A stretch of DNA of 64,000 nucleotides from Lachnospiraceae bacterium (GTDB lineage Bacteria > Bacillota > Clostridia > Lachnospirales > Lachnospiraceae). The notes under the pieces are model-generated. The model had not been told where the DNA came from. It saw nothing but the letters and a program-made list of their open reading frames with translations, and did not search any database. The stretch lies in contig CAJTCH010000004.1 of the NCBI GenBank assembly GCA_910574715.1, forward strand, positions 52,618 to 116,617, read 5' to 3'. Position numbers and translations under genes: made by a program. The stretch's first letter is position 1. Each line of letters opens with the position of its first letter. Below are positions 1 through 6,944 of the stretch, piece by piece.

Positions 1-1
1 T

Positions 2-493
2 CTGTATGATACGGTGGTCGGGATCGGCAACGTGCAGATACGCCTGTATAAGATCGAAGCTCAGAGAGAATACCCAATCACCTGGACGGAAGTGGCCAGG
101 AATTCCGGCGGAGAAGGATTCTTATCGGCATTCGTTATTCTCTCAAGCCTTCTATACTATATGAGGAAGGACGATACGGACATATTTGCGGACAGGAACG
201 AGGGCAAGGTCCTGGTGATGGATAATCCTTTTGCACAGACGAATGCATCGCATCTGCTGAAGCCGCTGATGGATGTGGCGAAGAAGTCGAATACGCAGCT
301 GATCTGCCTTACCGGTCTTGGCGGGGAGTCGATCTACAACCGATTCGACAATATTTATGTACTGAATCTGATCGCGGCAAGCCTGAGGAACGGCATGCAA
401 TACCTGAAAGCAGATCATCTGCGGGGGAATGAGCCGGAGACGATGATCGTGTCTCAGATCGAAGTGATGGAACAGCAGGAGCTGGTGTTTTAA
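2..493 (+). CDS. SMC/Rad50-like ATPase, C-terminal end (partial)
   Basis: This is the 3' end of a long gene; the frame is open from base 2, so the N-terminus lies outside the window. The visible ~163 residues carry an ABC-type signature (NSGGEGFLSAF) and, about 50 residues on, a Walker B-like strand (KVLVMDNPFA), the order seen in the C-terminal ATPase half of SMC/Rad50/SbcC proteins. The final part (TQLICLTGLGGESIYNRFDN) resembles the D-loop/H-loop region. This points to a DNA-acting coiled-coil ATPase, but the coiled coil and Walker A are not visible, so the subfamily (repair, condensin-like or defence) cannot be named. The next gene starts 45 bp downstream on the same strand and may be co-transcribed. 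Confidence 0.7.
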   Translation: MYDTVVGIGNVQIRLYKIEAQREYPITWTEVARNSGGEGFLSAFVILSSLLYYMRKDDTDIFADRNEGKVLVMDNPFAQTNASHLLKPLMDVAKKSNTQLICLTGLGGESIYNRFDNIYVLNLIAASLRNGMQYLKADHLRGNEPETMIVSQIEVMEQQELVF

Positions 494-537
494 ATGACAG
501 AGAATATAAAATTACAAGAAGCAAGGAGTGGGAAGAG

Positions 538-1176
538 ATGGCCAGATATGTAAGAGACTTGGTATTGAACAAGCCGGATGATTTCGTGCAGTTCATGATG
601 AATGATTTTCTGCGGAAGAACAGCTTTGTGATGTCCGACTGGAAGGGAGAGCCGGCGTACCGTACCGGAGACGCTATGATGGAAGGGTACAAGTACCTTA
701 AGTGGAACTATTCAGGAGGGATATTCCATCTGGAAGCGTGGATGAAGGGGACCTTTGGGGGCGAATGGAATCTTGACGGGTTCGTAGGGACATTGCAGAA
801 GAAGCCTTATAAGGCAAGCCTGGAGCAACTGTTTGCTGCCCTTAACCAGCCGATTCCGATGAATCAGACGGGTGCGCCGGAGCAGATGAGTCCGATGCCG
901 AATGTGGTGCCGGTACAGACGGTGGATAATTCCAGCGCGGCGACGATGGGGCTGGTATTTGGAATATTCAGTTTGATATTTGCATTTCTGATTCCGCTTG
1001 TGAGCATTCTACTTGCGTGTCTTGGATTCTCGAGAGCGAGGATGGGCGCGGGTTCCAGTAAGGCAGGATTGGCGAAGGCAGGGAAGATTCTCTGCATTAT
1101 AGGAATCATTGCTGCAATCGTAATGTGGGGGCTGAATATATTGACGCTTTCGGCATCGTTTGCAAGATTCTATTAG
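538..1176 (+). CDS. Membrane protein with soluble N-terminal domain and DUF4190-like C-terminus
   Basis: A 212-residue protein. Residues 1-110 form a soluble domain rich in aromatics and basic residues that I do not recognise; a Pro/Met/Gln linker follows (about 110-135). The C-terminal part has two hydrophobic segments (about 139-164 and 183-205) separated by a short basic loop, the pattern of the small DUF4190-type membrane domains common in Lachnospiraceae. A GGAAGAG ribosome site precedes the ATG. It probably sits in the cytoplasmic membrane with the N-terminal domain on one face. No catalytic motif is visible, and I cannot give a function. Confidence 0.65.
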   Translation: MARYVRDLVLNKPDDFVQFMMNDFLRKNSFVMSDWKGEPAYRTGDAMMEGYKYLKWNYSGGIFHLEAWMKGTFGGEWNLDGFVGTLQKKPYKASLEQLFAALNQPIPMNQTGAPEQMSPMPNVVPVQTVDNSSAATMGLVFGIFSLIFAFLIPLVSILLACLGFSRARMGAGSSKAGLAKAGKILCIIGIIAAIVMWGLNILTLSASFARFY

Positions 1177-1202
1177 AAGGATTTTATATACGGTCAGATA
1201 AA

Positions 1203-1248
1203 GGGCTGTCAGGAGATGCCGCTGCATTCGCGAATCTCCTGACAGCCC
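1203..1248. terminator. Bidirectional hairpin between convergent genes
   Basis: A 15-bp perfect stem (GGGCTGTCAGGAGAT pairing with ATCTCCTGACAGCCC) with a 16-nt loop lies between the end of the membrane-protein gene and the end of the convergent alpha-galactosidase gene. No long T-run follows on either side, but position and stem strength fit a shared terminator. Confidence 0.7.
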
Positions 1249-1256
1249 TTGCCTTA

Positions 1257-3443
1257 CTATTGCCGTTTCAGATAGAACTGGAAGGAACTGTATTCTTCTA
1301 CCTCGCGGTTGATCGGAAGTCCGGCATTCATAAGAGCGGAACCGGAATATACTTCTGTACCGCCGTTGATGCTGTACATGGCGTTGGGGTCAAGCCCTTT
1401 GGCGCGGATATATTCCTGGGGACCGTTGCAGGTCAGGTTGGTGACGACCACGCTTAAGAGGGATTCGGACCGATCCTTAGATACATGCTGCCATGCAGTC
1501 ATGTTGCCGGGTTCAAAGGGATTGGTAAGCCGGTAATAATCTCCTTTGATGATGAGCGGATAATATTGGCGGAACAGGCCGCTCTGCTCGCGGCAGATCT
1601 CCTGCTCTTCGGCATTGAGATGGGTTGCGTCCAACTCATACCCGAAGGTTCCGCACATGGCGACCACGGCCTTAGTCTTGAGAGGTACGAATCTGCCGCT
1701 GTCTGAGATGTGCGCGCCCATAGTACATACCGGATAGACGAAAGAGGTTCCGTAATGGAGCTTTAAGCGGTCGATCGGGTGGTTGTTGTCGCTGACCCAG
1801 TATTGCGGATAATAATGCAGCATTGCAGCATCATAGCGTCCGCCGCCGCCGGAGCATCCCTCGAATAATATATCCGGGTGTGTCTTGATGATCTGATCCA
1901 TCACGCGGTACAGACCAAGGATATAGCGGTGGTATACCTCGCCCTGTCTCTCAGCGGGCAGTGTGTTGGACCATATATCGGCAAGGGAACGGTTGATGTC
2001 CCATTTGACGTAGAAGATGTTGGCATCGTCAAGAATCGCGTTGATGTTCTTGATCAGATAATCCTGTACATCCTGTCTGCTCATATCCAGAGCCATCTGG
2101 TTCCGGCTCCGGACGGCATGGCGGCCTGGGATCTGCATGGCCCAGTCTGGATGTGCCCGGTACAGGTCGCTGTCTTCGGAGACCATCTCTGGCTCAAACC
2201 AGATACCGAATTTCATATCCAGGTCGTTGATCTGTTCCACGAGCTTATGGAGCCCGCATTTGATCTTGTCTGTATTCACATACCAGTCGCCGAGTCCGCT
2301 GTTGTCGTCATCACGTTTGCCGAACCACCCGTCGTCCATAACGAGCAGGTCAACGCCCATATTCTTGGCGGCTTTGGCGATCTCGACCAGCTTCACATCG
2401 TCGAAATCCATGAATGCGGCTTCCCAGCTATTGATAAGGACGGGACGCTGGACTCTCTGTACAAACTTACTGTGACACAGGTTTGTCCGATAGAAATCAT
2501 GGTACAGGTGAGAAAGACCGGTAAATCCATGTTCGGTAAATGCCATCACGACCTCCGGAGCTTCGAAGACCTCCTGCGGCTTCAATTCGTATACGAACTG
2601 CTTCGGATGGATACCCATCACAAGGCGAAGCTGGTCATACTGGTCAAGTTCGATCTCCGTCAGGAAATTACCGCTGTACATCAGGGAGAATCCGTAGCAT
2701 TTGCCATAATCTTCCGTGGCATCCCTGTCACATAAGATGACAAACGGATTCTGCTGATGGCTGGAAGAGCCGCGCACGCTTCCGATCGTATGGATGTGGT
2801 GTGTCATATGCTGGCGCTCTACCTGCCGTTCCTGCCCGTAGCGTCCCGGGAGGCTTACCAGATCGAAGCCTGCACCGTTCAAGAAGTCAAGGCAGACAGA
2901 CATGATCTTCTTAAGATGAATGGGCGCGGCGCCGGAATTGACGACTTTCACGGATCTTGTGATGATATCGGCCTCCTCGAATACGCTGTAGAGAAGTATT
3001 ACCTGGACATTGCTGACTTCATCGGTCAAAGTAACTTCCAGTGTATCAACTGTGTCTTCGGCAGCGGCAAATACACAAGGAAGAGTATCTAACTGGTATT
3101 TGCCGTCCTTGATCTTGAAATTAGCCGTTTTGCCGTGGAAGGAGTAGCTGCCGTCGGAGTTGACCACTTCGATACTGGCGGTACGGAAATCTCCCTGCTG
3201 CTGTGTGCTGAATTCCTGAGGCTGTGCATCCAGCGAGAAGGTGCGTGCATTCCTGGATTCATAAGGGTTGCCGGAGAATCCCCGGTCATATTGCATGATC
3301 TGGTAGGACATATCCGTATCGCGGATAGACGGTCCATAGTAGAGATGAAGCAGATAATCCAGATTGCCGATCTTCATCTGATAAGATGTATGTCTTGTGT
3401 GTAAGGTGATGGTTTCTGATGATTCATTAAAAATAATTCCCAT
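1257..3443 (-). CDS. Alpha-galactosidase, glycoside hydrolase family 36
   Basis: A 728-residue cytoplasmic enzyme (no signal peptide) that should hydrolyse terminal alpha-1,6-galactose from raffinose-family oligosaccharides or melibiose. It has the usual order: N-terminal beta-sandwich (about 1-310), TIM barrel with WEAAFMDFD, MDDGWFG and the nucleophile motif KWDINR, then the acid/base Asp region WVSDNNHPIDRL and a C-terminal beta domain. GxCSGGGGR (here EGCSGGGGRYD) is a GH36 hallmark. The start at 3443 (MGIIFNESS) is chosen because AGGAGG lies 12 nt upstream; a longer frame would begin inside or before that site. It stands alone with no transporter or regulator beside it. Confidence 0.93.
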   Translation of the reverse strand: MGIIFNESSETITLHTRHTSYQMKIGNLDYLLHLYYGPSIRDTDMSYQIMQYDRGFSGNPYESRNARTFSLDAQPQEFSTQQQGDFRTASIEVVNSDGSYSFHGKTANFKIKDGKYQLDTLPCVFAAAEDTVDTLEVTLTDEVSNVQVILLYSVFEEADIITRSVKVVNSGAAPIHLKKIMSVCLDFLNGAGFDLVSLPGRYGQERQVERQHMTHHIHTIGSVRGSSSHQQNPFVILCDRDATEDYGKCYGFSLMYSGNFLTEIELDQYDQLRLVMGIHPKQFVYELKPQEVFEAPEVVMAFTEHGFTGLSHLYHDFYRTNLCHSKFVQRVQRPVLINSWEAAFMDFDDVKLVEIAKAAKNMGVDLLVMDDGWFGKRDDDNSGLGDWYVNTDKIKCGLHKLVEQINDLDMKFGIWFEPEMVSEDSDLYRAHPDWAMQIPGRHAVRSRNQMALDMSRQDVQDYLIKNINAILDDANIFYVKWDINRSLADIWSNTLPAERQGEVYHRYILGLYRVMDQIIKTHPDILFEGCSGGGGRYDAAMLHYYPQYWVSDNNHPIDRLKLHYGTSFVYPVCTMGAHISDSGRFVPLKTKAVVAMCGTFGYELDATHLNAEEQEICREQSGLFRQYYPLIIKGDYYRLTNPFEPGNMTAWQHVSKDRSESLLSVVVTNLTCNGPQEYIRAKGLDPNAMYSINGGTEVYSGSALMNAGLPINREVEEYSSFQFYLKRQ

Positions 3444-3617
3444 AGATCCTACTGTCCTCCTAAAAATTTCCATTTACCAAAAGTATAGCACGAATGGACG
3501 GAATTTCATTTGGCATATTGGCAGAAAAAATCGGGAAATTTTAGTGTAGTTGGTATATTTTTGGGCTGATTGTTTAAAACTAGGGAGTGATATATTTTCC
3601 GGACGGAGGGGATAAAA

Positions 3618-4922
3618 GTGGTAGAGATGAGATCTATTTGGACTGAAAATACAGAGATGCCGCGATTCGAAAAGCTTACCGGGAGCAGGAAGACGGACGT
3701 ACTGATCGTTGGCGGAGGGATGGCGGGGATTCTGTGCGCTTATTTTCTGGAGAAGGCGGGGGTGGATTATCTGCTGGCAGAGGGCAGGAGGATCGGTTCG
3801 GGGATTACAGGGAATACCACGGCGAAGATCACCTCGCAGCATGGGCTGATCTATCACAGACTGCTGGAGAAGGCGGGGGCGGAGCGGGCAAGGATGTATC
3901 TTGACGCCAACCAGGATGCTGTTCATAAGTTTGCCAGACTGTGCCGGAGAGTGGACTGCGACTATGAAGTCAAGCCGTCTTTTGTCTATTCCAGGAAGGA
4001 TCGGAAGATATTAGAAAAAGAAGCGGATGCATTGGCGCGGCTCGGATTTCAGCCGCTTTTGACAGATCTGTGCGAGCTTCCCATCCATACGGCGGGGGCG
4101 GTCGGGTTCGTGGAACAGGCACAGTTCCATCCGCTGAAATTCATAAGCGGGATTGCGCAGGGATTGCGTATATTCGAAGATACATTTATCAGAGAATTTA
4201 CAGAAAATATGGCGCTTACAGAGGAGGGCAGCATCACCTTTGACCGGCTGGTCTTCGCGACACATTTTCCCATAGATAATAAGCATGGAATGTATTACCT
4301 TAAGATGTACCAACATCGTTCGTATGTGATCGCGCTGAAGGATGCGCCCAAGCTTAAGGGAATGTATGTGGATGAGGCGAAGACGGGGCTGTCCTTAAGG
4401 AACTATAAGGATTATCTTCTGCTTGGCGGAGGCGCCCACAGAACCGGCAAGATCGGGGGGAACTGGGAAGAACTGAGGAATTATGCCAGGCTATATTATC
4501 CGAATCTGGATGAGAAATATTATTGGTCGGCGCAGGATTGTATGACGTTAGACGGGATACCTTATATCGGACAATATTCCAGAAGTATGCCGGATTGTTA
4601 CGCGGCGACAGGATTCAACAAATGGGGCATGACTTCCTCTATGGTATCGGCTTCTATCCTCACAGACCTGATCCTTGGGAAGGAGAATCCATATGCCCCG
4701 GTCTTCTCTCCTTCGAGAAATATGATAAAGCCGCAGCTTTTTGTCAATGGATATTCTGCGATCGCGAACCTGCTCACCATATCCGAGAAGCGTTGTCCGC
4801 ATCTTGGCTGCGCCTTACAGTGGAACCGGGCTGAGCATTCCTGGGACTGTCCCTGCCATGGCTCGCGGTTTGACGGCTTCGGGAAGCTGCTGGATAATCC
4901 GGCGAACGGGAATCTGCGGTGA
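3618..4922 (+). CDS. FAD-dependent oxidoreductase with C-terminal Rieske [2Fe-2S] domain
   Basis: 434 residues. A DAO-type FAD domain starts with the dinucleotide motif VLIVGGGMAGILCAYFLEKAG (about residues 28-48), followed by the TTAKITSQH region typical of this Lachnospiraceae/Bacillus family. The last 50 residues form a Rieske domain with CPHLGC and, 16 residues on, CPCHGS, supplying the Cys/His ligands of a [2Fe-2S] cluster. The substrate is unknown; relatives are annotated as glycine/D-amino-acid oxidase-like. Start: GTG at 3618, with GGAGGGG six bases upstream. The gene is monocistronic and convergent with the flavodiiron gene. Confidence 0.88.
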   Translation: MVEMRSIWTENTEMPRFEKLTGSRKTDVLIVGGGMAGILCAYFLEKAGVDYLLAEGRRIGSGITGNTTAKITSQHGLIYHRLLEKAGAERARMYLDANQDAVHKFARLCRRVDCDYEVKPSFVYSRKDRKILEKEADALARLGFQPLLTDLCELPIHTAGAVGFVEQAQFHPLKFISGIAQGLRIFEDTFIREFTENMALTEEGSITFDRLVFATHFPIDNKHGMYYLKMYQHRSYVIALKDAPKLKGMYVDEAKTGLSLRNYKDYLLLGGGAHRTGKIGGNWEELRNYARLYYPNLDEKYYWSAQDCMTLDGIPYIGQYSRSMPDCYAATGFNKWGMTSSMVSASILTDLILGKENPYAPVFSPSRNMIKPQLFVNGYSAIANLLTISEKRCPHLGCALQWNRAEHSWDCPCHGSRFDGFGKLLDNPANGNLR

Positions 4923-5012
4923 CCTGGCCGGGACGATAGAAGAGACAGGCGGCAGACAACGCCCAGGTCTGTAATTGGGCCGCTGTCTGTTACCTGTCCG
5001 GGTATTGCGGTA

Positions 5013-6803
5013 TTAACCAATCTTCTCGAAATCAGAAACTCCATGCTTGCAAAGCGGGCATACGAAATCGTCAGGAAGCTCGTCGCCTTCGTAGACGTAA
5101 CCGCATACCACGCATACATAACCCTTCTTGCCTTCGGTGTCCGGCTTCGGCTTCACGTTGCTCTGGTAGTAATTGTAGGTCATAGTCTCTACGTTGGAGA
5201 TCACACGTGCTTCTGTGACGGTACAGATGAACATACCGTGTGTATCCAGGTCAACGTACTGTTCTACTTTCAGAGACATGAAGGAGTTGATATATCTTGG
5301 AAGGAATACTAATCCGTTGTCAGAGCGGAGCGGTGAGCAGCCGGCGAACTTATCCACAGTTCTTCCGCTCTGGAAACCGAAATTCTCAAATACTTTGAAC
5401 GGTGCATCTGTAGACAGGCAGTTGATATTCATGATTCCGGTCTGCTTGATAATATGGTGCGAATAGTTATCCTTGTTGATGGTAACTGCAATCCGGTTCG
5501 GAGTGTTCGTAACCTGTGTCACGGTGTTGACGATCAGCCCGTTATCCTTCTTCCCGTCGTTGGAAGTGACAACATAGAGTCCGTATCCGATCTTGAACAG
5601 TGCGGTAAGGTCGTTCTTGTCAGCGGTCTCGTCATGCTGCGCCAGATAATTCTTACAGAATTCATCGGCCAGGGCATCTAACTGAGCGCTGCTCTCTTCG
5701 TTGAGCGCGGAGTGGATATGGACGGTGGTATCGGCGAAAGTCAGCTTCTTGCAGCCTTCTAACATCTGTTTCATGGTCTTGGCGGCAAGCGGCGCCCAGG
5801 ATCCGTTCTCGATCAGACCTACGAAACGGTTCTGATAATTGCGCTCGGTCAGGTGCTCAATGAATTCCCTCATGAATGGGAAGATGTCGGCGTTGTAGGT
5901 CGTGGTGGCAAGGATCAGTTTGCCGTAGCGGAACGCGTCGGCCACTGCGCTTGACATATCGCATCGCGCCAGATCATATACTACAACCTGCGGGCAGCCT
6001 TTCACCCGGAGCTTGTCTGCCAGGGCTTCGACAGCTTTCCTGGTATTGCCGTATATGGAGGTGTAGGCAATGACGATTCCGGCCTCCTCTACATTATAAG
6101 AAGACCAGGTGTTATAGAGTCCAAGGTAATAACCTAAGTTCTCCTTCAATACCGGTCCGTGCAGCGGGCAGATGGTCTGGATATCCAGGGTGGAGGCTTT
6201 CTTAAGGAGTCTCTGAACCTGTGCTCCGTATTTGCCTACGATCCCGATATAATAACGGCGTGCTTCGTCCGCCCAGTCTTCGCTTACATCCAGGGCGCCG
6301 AATTTGCCGAATCCGTCAGCGGAGAACAGGACCTTCTCATAGCTGTCGTAAGTGACGATAACCTCCGGCCAGTGTACCATAGGAGCGGTGACAAAAGCCA
6401 GCTCGTGTCTGCCAAGATTGAGTGTGTCGCCTTCGGCAACAATGATCCGGCGGTCCTCGAAATCTGTGCCGAAGAACTGCTTCATCATTACAAATGCCTT
6501 GGCGGAGGATACGATCTTGGTGTCCTTGTATACATTCATGAAGTTGGCTATGTTGGCAGAATGGTCAGGCTCCATGTGCTGTATGATCAGATAGTCAGGC
6601 TTGCGGGAACCGGTCGCGGCTTCAATGTTATCCAGCCATTCGTGAGTAAACCGGGCGTCGACCGTGTCCATTACAGCAATCTTCTCATCCATGATCACGT
6701 AAGAATTATAGGACATGCCGTTCTTGACTGCATATTGGCCTTCGAACAGATCTACTTCGTGGTCGTTCACGCCGGCGTATCTAATATCGTTTGAAATATC
6801 CAT
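5013..6803 (-). CDS. Flavodiiron protein: diiron lactamase-like, flavodoxin, flavin reductase-like and rubredoxin domains
   Basis: A 596-residue protein for four-electron reduction of O2 to water and/or NO to N2O in the cytoplasm of anaerobes. Domains in order: metallo-beta-lactamase-like diiron core (1-245) with ligands His76, Glu78, Asp80, His81, His144, Asp163 and His215; flavodoxin (about 248-390, IAYTSIYGNTRKAV binds FMN phosphate); a flavin-reductase-like split barrel (about 398-540); and a rubredoxin (about 546-596, CVVCG and CPLC). The whole electron chain from flavin reductase or rubredoxin to the diiron site is thus on one chain. A clear ribosome site (AGGAGTG) and a sigma-A promoter precede it; it is monocistronic. 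Confidence 0.93.
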   Translation of the reverse strand: MDISNDIRYAGVNDHEVDLFEGQYAVKNGMSYNSYVIMDEKIAVMDTVDARFTHEWLDNIEAATGSRKPDYLIIQHMEPDHSANIANFMNVYKDTKIVSSAKAFVMMKQFFGTDFEDRRIIVAEGDTLNLGRHELAFVTAPMVHWPEVIVTYDSYEKVLFSADGFGKFGALDVSEDWADEARRYYIGIVGKYGAQVQRLLKKASTLDIQTICPLHGPVLKENLGYYLGLYNTWSSYNVEEAGIVIAYTSIYGNTRKAVEALADKLRVKGCPQVVVYDLARCDMSSAVADAFRYGKLILATTTYNADIFPFMREFIEHLTERNYQNRFVGLIENGSWAPLAAKTMKQMLEGCKKLTFADTTVHIHSALNEESSAQLDALADEFCKNYLAQHDETADKNDLTALFKIGYGLYVVTSNDGKKDNGLIVNTVTQVTNTPNRIAVTINKDNYSHHIIKQTGIMNINCLSTDAPFKVFENFGFQSGRTVDKFAGCSPLRSDNGLVFLPRYINSFMSLKVEQYVDLDTHGMFICTVTEARVISNVETMTYNYYQSNVKPKPDTEGKKGYVCVVCGYVYEGDELPDDFVCPLCKHGVSDFEKIG

Positions 6804-6837
6804 TGGTAATCACTCCTGTTCTTTTTGATTTCAGCTA

Positions 6838-6866
6838 ATTATATCATATCAAAAAGCAAAATGCAA
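6838..6866 (-). promoter_or_regulatory. Sigma-A promoter of the flavodiiron gene
   Basis: Read on the minus strand: -35 TTGCAT (6861-6866), 17-bp spacer, -10 TATAAT (6838-6843), about 35 bp ahead of the flavodiiron start codon. Confidence 0.7.
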
Positions 6867-6901
6867 AAATACACGCGCATAGTGAAAAAAAAATCTATCT
6901 A

Positions 6902-6910
6902 TGCTATAAT
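6902..6910 (+). promoter_or_regulatory. Extended -10 promoter of the GTPase-Rae1 fusion gene
   Basis: TGCTATAAT is a perfect extended -10 element (TGN plus TATAAT), 35 bp ahead of the ATG at 6945. No good -35 is visible (an A-run occupies that position), which is normal for extended -10 promoters. It is divergent from the flavodiiron promoter. Confidence 0.6.
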
Positions 6911-6944
6911 AATTGAATTATAGTTGCAGAAAGGGGCATTTCCG

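Noticed and set aside
2..493. Wadjet/condensin (JetC/MksB) identity for the SMC-like fragment
   Set aside because: Only the C-terminal end is visible and the downstream gene is not a Jet component.
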